Assembly: GCA_963788305.1 (NCBI GenBank)
Contig: CAWBGK010000018.1
Coordinates: 1-64,000, forward strand
Reading direction: 5' to 3'
DNA length: 64,000 nucleotides
Source: UTCFX2 sp963788305
GTDB taxonomy: Bacteria > Chloroflexota > Anaerolineae > Anaerolineales > UBA4823
The notes beneath the pieces are model-generated. The model did no database searches. It had not been told where the DNA came from and was given only the letters and a program-made list of their open reading frames with translations. Shown in pieces: positions 60,795 through 64,000 of this stretch; within the stretch, counting starts at the first letter, position 1; the number at the start of each line of letters is the position of its first letter. The position numbers and the translations under genes were made by a program.

Positions 60795-62981
60795 GCAGGT
60801 CAGACCGAACGAGCTGGCTGCGGTCTCAGAAATTCGATCTACCGATTCTGGCCGCTGGTGATTCCTGCCCTCCTGTTCCTCCCCGGGTTAGGCGGTTTTC
60901 CCTACCCTTCTACAGAAGCGGCATTTTCCGATATGAGCCTGACTCATTATCCTTACGCCGTTTACCTGCGCCAGTCGCTCCTGATCGACCACCGGATTCC
61001 ACTCTGGTGCCCGCTCATTTTCAGCGGTGCGCCGTTTGCAGCTAACCCACTTTCCGGTCTCTGGTACCTGCCAGGCTGGATAGGACTGCTTTTCCCACTC
61101 CCCCTGGGTTTCAACCTGCTCGTGGCTGCTCATCTTGTTCTGGGGAGGGGTGGGGCTTTACATCCTGTTGAGGAAGGAAGGCCTGGGACATAGCTCTGCG
61201 ATATTTGGCGGTCTGGTCTTTATGGCGCTTCCAAAATTCTTTGCCCATTACGGCGCCGGGCACCTGACCCTGCTTTACGCAGTGCCCTGGACTCCATGGC
61301 TGCTGGCAGCTTCGAATCCGAGCCAGATCCGCCCAAAATGGCAATCGATTTTGCTGCCAACCTGGGAGCCGGTGATCCTGGCGCTGATCTTCATCGCCGA
61401 TCCACGCTGGTGCGTTTGCGCAGGTCTGCTCTGGGCCGCTTACAGCCTGTTCTGGAACTCATTGTCCCCGACCAAGCTGAAAAAATCAACCCCATCGCGA
61501 TCCGATTGGCCGGGTTGATCATCAAAACCTGCTGGGCTCTGCTCCTGGCTGCACCCCTTATTCTGCCGCTTGCCGAATTTGCTGGTCTTTCGACAAGGGC
61601 AGGGATGGCGCAGGCGGACCGGCTGGCATACTCGCTTCCAATCTCCAGGCTTCTCGGGCTGGCGGTTCCCGATTTTCACGGTTTTCACGAATATATGCTG
61701 TATCTGAGCCAGGTCGTCCTGATTCTGGCAATTCTCGCGCCTTTAGTTTCCGGCTCCCGGCGAGAAACGCGATTCTGGCTGGCAGTTTTTTTGATTTCGT
61801 TACTCATCTCATCGGGAGAAAATTTTCCGCCATATCGCTGGCTGACCGGGCTGCCTGGGATCAGCTGGCTGCGCGTCCCTGCTCGGGCGCTGTTTGTCAG
61901 CGGGCTAGCCGCAGCCGCGCTGGCTTCCCATGCGCTTGAACGGATGTCCCAGCCGTTGGATCGCAGCAACGAAACGCCGGGCAAGCCTGTGCACAGTTGG
62001 TTATGCTGGTTTCCTGCTCGCGTTGTTCCTGGGCGTCACTGCGATCGCAGGCAGCACTCCCCTGAATTTCGGCTGGGCAGCAGCGCTGGCATCGATCGTC
62101 GTCATCTGGATCCTGCTGCGGTTGAACGGGCAGATCTCTCACCAGATCTGGTTGGGCGGTTTGATCGCTCTCTGCGTGATCGATCTGGGGGTTATGGACC
62201 GGTCGCTGTTCGTGCATCGTCCAAAGGATCTGGTGCTCTGCTGAAGGAGTTCTGCTGGCGGAGGAGATCCAAAGAATCAATCCGCAGGGCGGCTCTTACC
62301 GAGTCTATTCCCCCTCATACAGCATCCCCCAGCAGACCGCTGCCTTCCAACACCTTGAGCTTGCAGATGGAGTGGACCCGCTCCACCTCAAAGCCTATGC
62401 CGATTTCATGGTCCCGGCCTCTGGCGTCTCTGCAGATGGGATATGCCGTCTCGATCCCCCCGTTCTCAGGCGGAGATCCTGCGAAGGACAACGAAGGATA
62501 CCTGCCCGATCCCGGGCTGCTCGGCCTGTTGAATGTCCGTTTTGTCGCGTCCGAATTCGACCTGAATACGCCGGACTTAGAATATAAGGGTCAGGTGGAT
62601 AGCAACTCGAACTCTACGAAAACCTCAAGGTAATGCCGCGCCTGTGGGTTGATCCGGATGCGGAAAACGGTGAGGCGGAAATCATCCCGTTGGATCCAAT
62701 CAGCTGGCAACCAGAGCGGATCGAGGCAGATGCGACTGGTCCGGGGAGGGTCGTGCTCTCGGAGATCGATTACCCAGGCTGGCAGGTCTGGGTGGATGGG
62801 AAACCTGGATTGATCGAGAAGTATGCAGGCGTGCTGCGTTCGGTGAAGCTTGGAGCAGGAACCCATCGAGTTCGTTTTCGAATTTCACCCGGACACCGTC
62901 TATGCGGGTGTCGCAATTGGAATCTTCGGCTGGCTGCTTCTCGGGCTTGGAACCATCTGGAAGCGGAGGCAGGGGTCGTGA
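60791..62981 (+). CDS. YfhO-like large membrane protein, many frameshifts
   Basis: About 730 residues. After the first helix comes STEAAFSDMSLTHYPYAVYL with IPLWCPLIFSGAPFAANPLS, the signature first loop of the YfhO group (long GT-C-like membrane proteins of Firmicutes and Chloroflexota). Breaks near 60865, 61125, 61505, 61990, 62240, 62430 and 62620, and near 62875. The C-terminal domain has GRVVLSEIDYPGWQVWVDGK, typical of YfhO tails, and ends in a helix, AGVAIGIFGWLLLGLGTIW, with the stop at 62979-62981. Bacillus YfhO is implicated in teichoic-acid glycosylation. Its start overlaps the previous stop and its stop overlaps the next start (GTGA). Confidence 0.7.
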
Positions 62982-64000
62982 GCGAGACCATCCTGCCTGC
63001 TCAGCAGCAGGTTCAACCGCCGCAAGCTGCGGCTGAGCGGAGGACTGTGCTGCTCTTCGCGCTGATTGTGATGTTCATTACTACGATCCCTTATATCATT
63101 GGATATTCAGCACAGGGAGATGAGTACCGGTTCAGCGGATTCGTTTTTGGTGTTGAAGACGGAAATTCTTATATTGCCAAAATGCTGAACGGCTGGAGCG
63201 GCAACCTGCTGTTCCGGTCGCCATATACGGCTTATCCGCAGGCAGGCCTGTACTTTTATCTGCCCTATCTGCTGTTAGGAAAGCTCGGCTCCCCGCCGGC
63301 GCTTCATGAACAACTGGTCGCTTTGTTTCATCTATTCCGGATTGCAGCCGGGATCCTGTTCATATGCGCAAGCTACGATTTCACGGCTCGCTTCGTCGAA
63401 TATCGGCGTTTGCGCTATCTAGTGTGGGATTGATCTGCCTGGGCGGCGGGCTTGGATGGATTATTGTGCTTTCGGGTCGTTCGACCTGGTTGGGATCGCT
63501 CCCACTGGAATTCTATTCTCCAGAGGCTTTCGGCTTTCTGAGCCTGTTTGGATTGCCTCACCTGGCGATGGGGCGAGCGCTGACGCTTTGGGCGCTGCTG
63601 GCATACCTGGATCTGATGAATGCGGCTGCCTTCCCTGCCCGATGATCATCGCAGAACCAGGCGCTCTGCCGTGAAGCTCTCAGTTTTATGGCTGCTGGCA
63701 GGCTTTTTTAATCCCTTGAGCCTGGCTATCATCGGGGTGGTCATGCTGATCCATTGGATCGGATTGGCGGTATACGAATTCTTCCGAAAACCGCAGGGTG
63801 CAGTGAGATGGACGAAATCGAGGCGAATCGCTGCCTGGCTGGTCGCGGCTGGAGCTCTACCCGGACTGTTCCTCGCTTACAATTTTGGAGTATCAATTCT
63901 TGATCCGTACGCACGGGAATGGACGGTTCAGAACGTCATCCGCTCTCCCCATTTGGCTCATTACCTGCTGGCTTACGGGCTGCTCATTCCATTCGCCTGG
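62978..64000 (+). CDS. Multipass glycosyltransferase-like membrane protein, partial (runs off the right edge)
   Basis: 341 codons visible, GTG start at 62978 overlapping the previous stop. N-terminal helix, then VEDGNSYIAKMLNGWSGNLL and YPQAGLYFYLPYLLLGKLG, closely parallel to the gene at 59228. Frame changes near 63415 and 63640 lead on to LSVLWLLAGFFNPLSLAIIG and HLAHYLLAYGLLIPFAW at the window edge. Third gene of a translationally coupled operon. Paralogue of the first gene, so two related transferases flank one YfhO-like protein. Confidence 0.65.

Noticed and set aside
3584..62981. Stop-codon recoding or programmed frameshifting as explanation of the broken genes
   Set aside because: The reading frame itself changes at each break, so a reassigned stop codon would not help. 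No shared slippery heptamer or downstream stem was seen at the sites, and the affected genes have nothing in common.

Overview
This 64 kb window (GC-rich, genes on both strands, very short intergenic gaps) looks like a chromosomal segment of an Anaerolineae-type Chloroflexota bacterium. The basis is gene content: the radical-SAM/DUF2344 pair, many multipass glycosyltransferase-like proteins with the phrasing typical of that class, Pro/Thr-rich lipoproteins, a Tad pilus locus and a GldA/GldF/GldG/DUF4340 ABC module. I saw no rRNA, CRISPR array, insertion sequence, phage or plasmid gene. One tRNA, Arg(CCG), is present.

Layout. 1-9.4 kb: a partial lipoprotein, an 8-oxoguanine deaminase, tRNA-Arg, then (minus strand) DUF2344, radical SAM, ndk and a long TPR/'PDWL'/helix-hairpin-helix protein. 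9.4-13.7 kb: gldA-gldF-gldG-DUF4340 behind a promoter and a leader terminator. 13.8-15.9 kb: the primary sigma factor and a DUF4239 protein, closed by a strong bidirectional terminator. 16-20.2 kb: two META-domain envelope proteins and a PfkB sugar kinase. 20.4-35.5 kb: nine consecutive multipass glycosyltransferase-like genes. The last is fused in frame to the tail of a CpaE pilus ATPase. 35.7-39.1 kb: cpaF-tadB-tadC. 39.2-42.7 kb: comF, long-form hpf, folE, lgt-like and tlpA-like genes. 42.8-47.2 kb: a degenerate thioredoxin lipoprotein and a csoR-copZ-copA copper module. 47.2-48.9 kb: MFS exporter and MarR regulator. 49.1-54.0 kb: two tandem Tat-exported L,D-transpeptidases followed by CcdA, TlpA and a glutaredoxin-DUF2085 fusion. 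54-55.9 kb: pgeF, yggS, yggT. 55.9-59.1 kb: a membrane-anchored NACHT-HEAT NTPase and a zinc-ribbon coiled-coil protein. 59.2-64 kb: a three-gene coupled operon of large membrane proteins, cut by the window end.

How the genes work together. The window is dominated by the cell envelope: surface glycosylation, pilus assembly, L,D-cross-linking, thiol-disulfide exchange across the membrane and copper export. Housekeeping genes for transcription, nucleotide metabolism and ribosome hibernation lie between these blocks.

Caveat. About 25 genes are interrupted by single-base frame changes that restore a sensible protein in a neighbouring frame. Several fall at short homopolymers. I read these as mostly sequencing or assembly errors in a draft or metagenome-derived contig, and I give each such gene as one feature with the approximate break positions.
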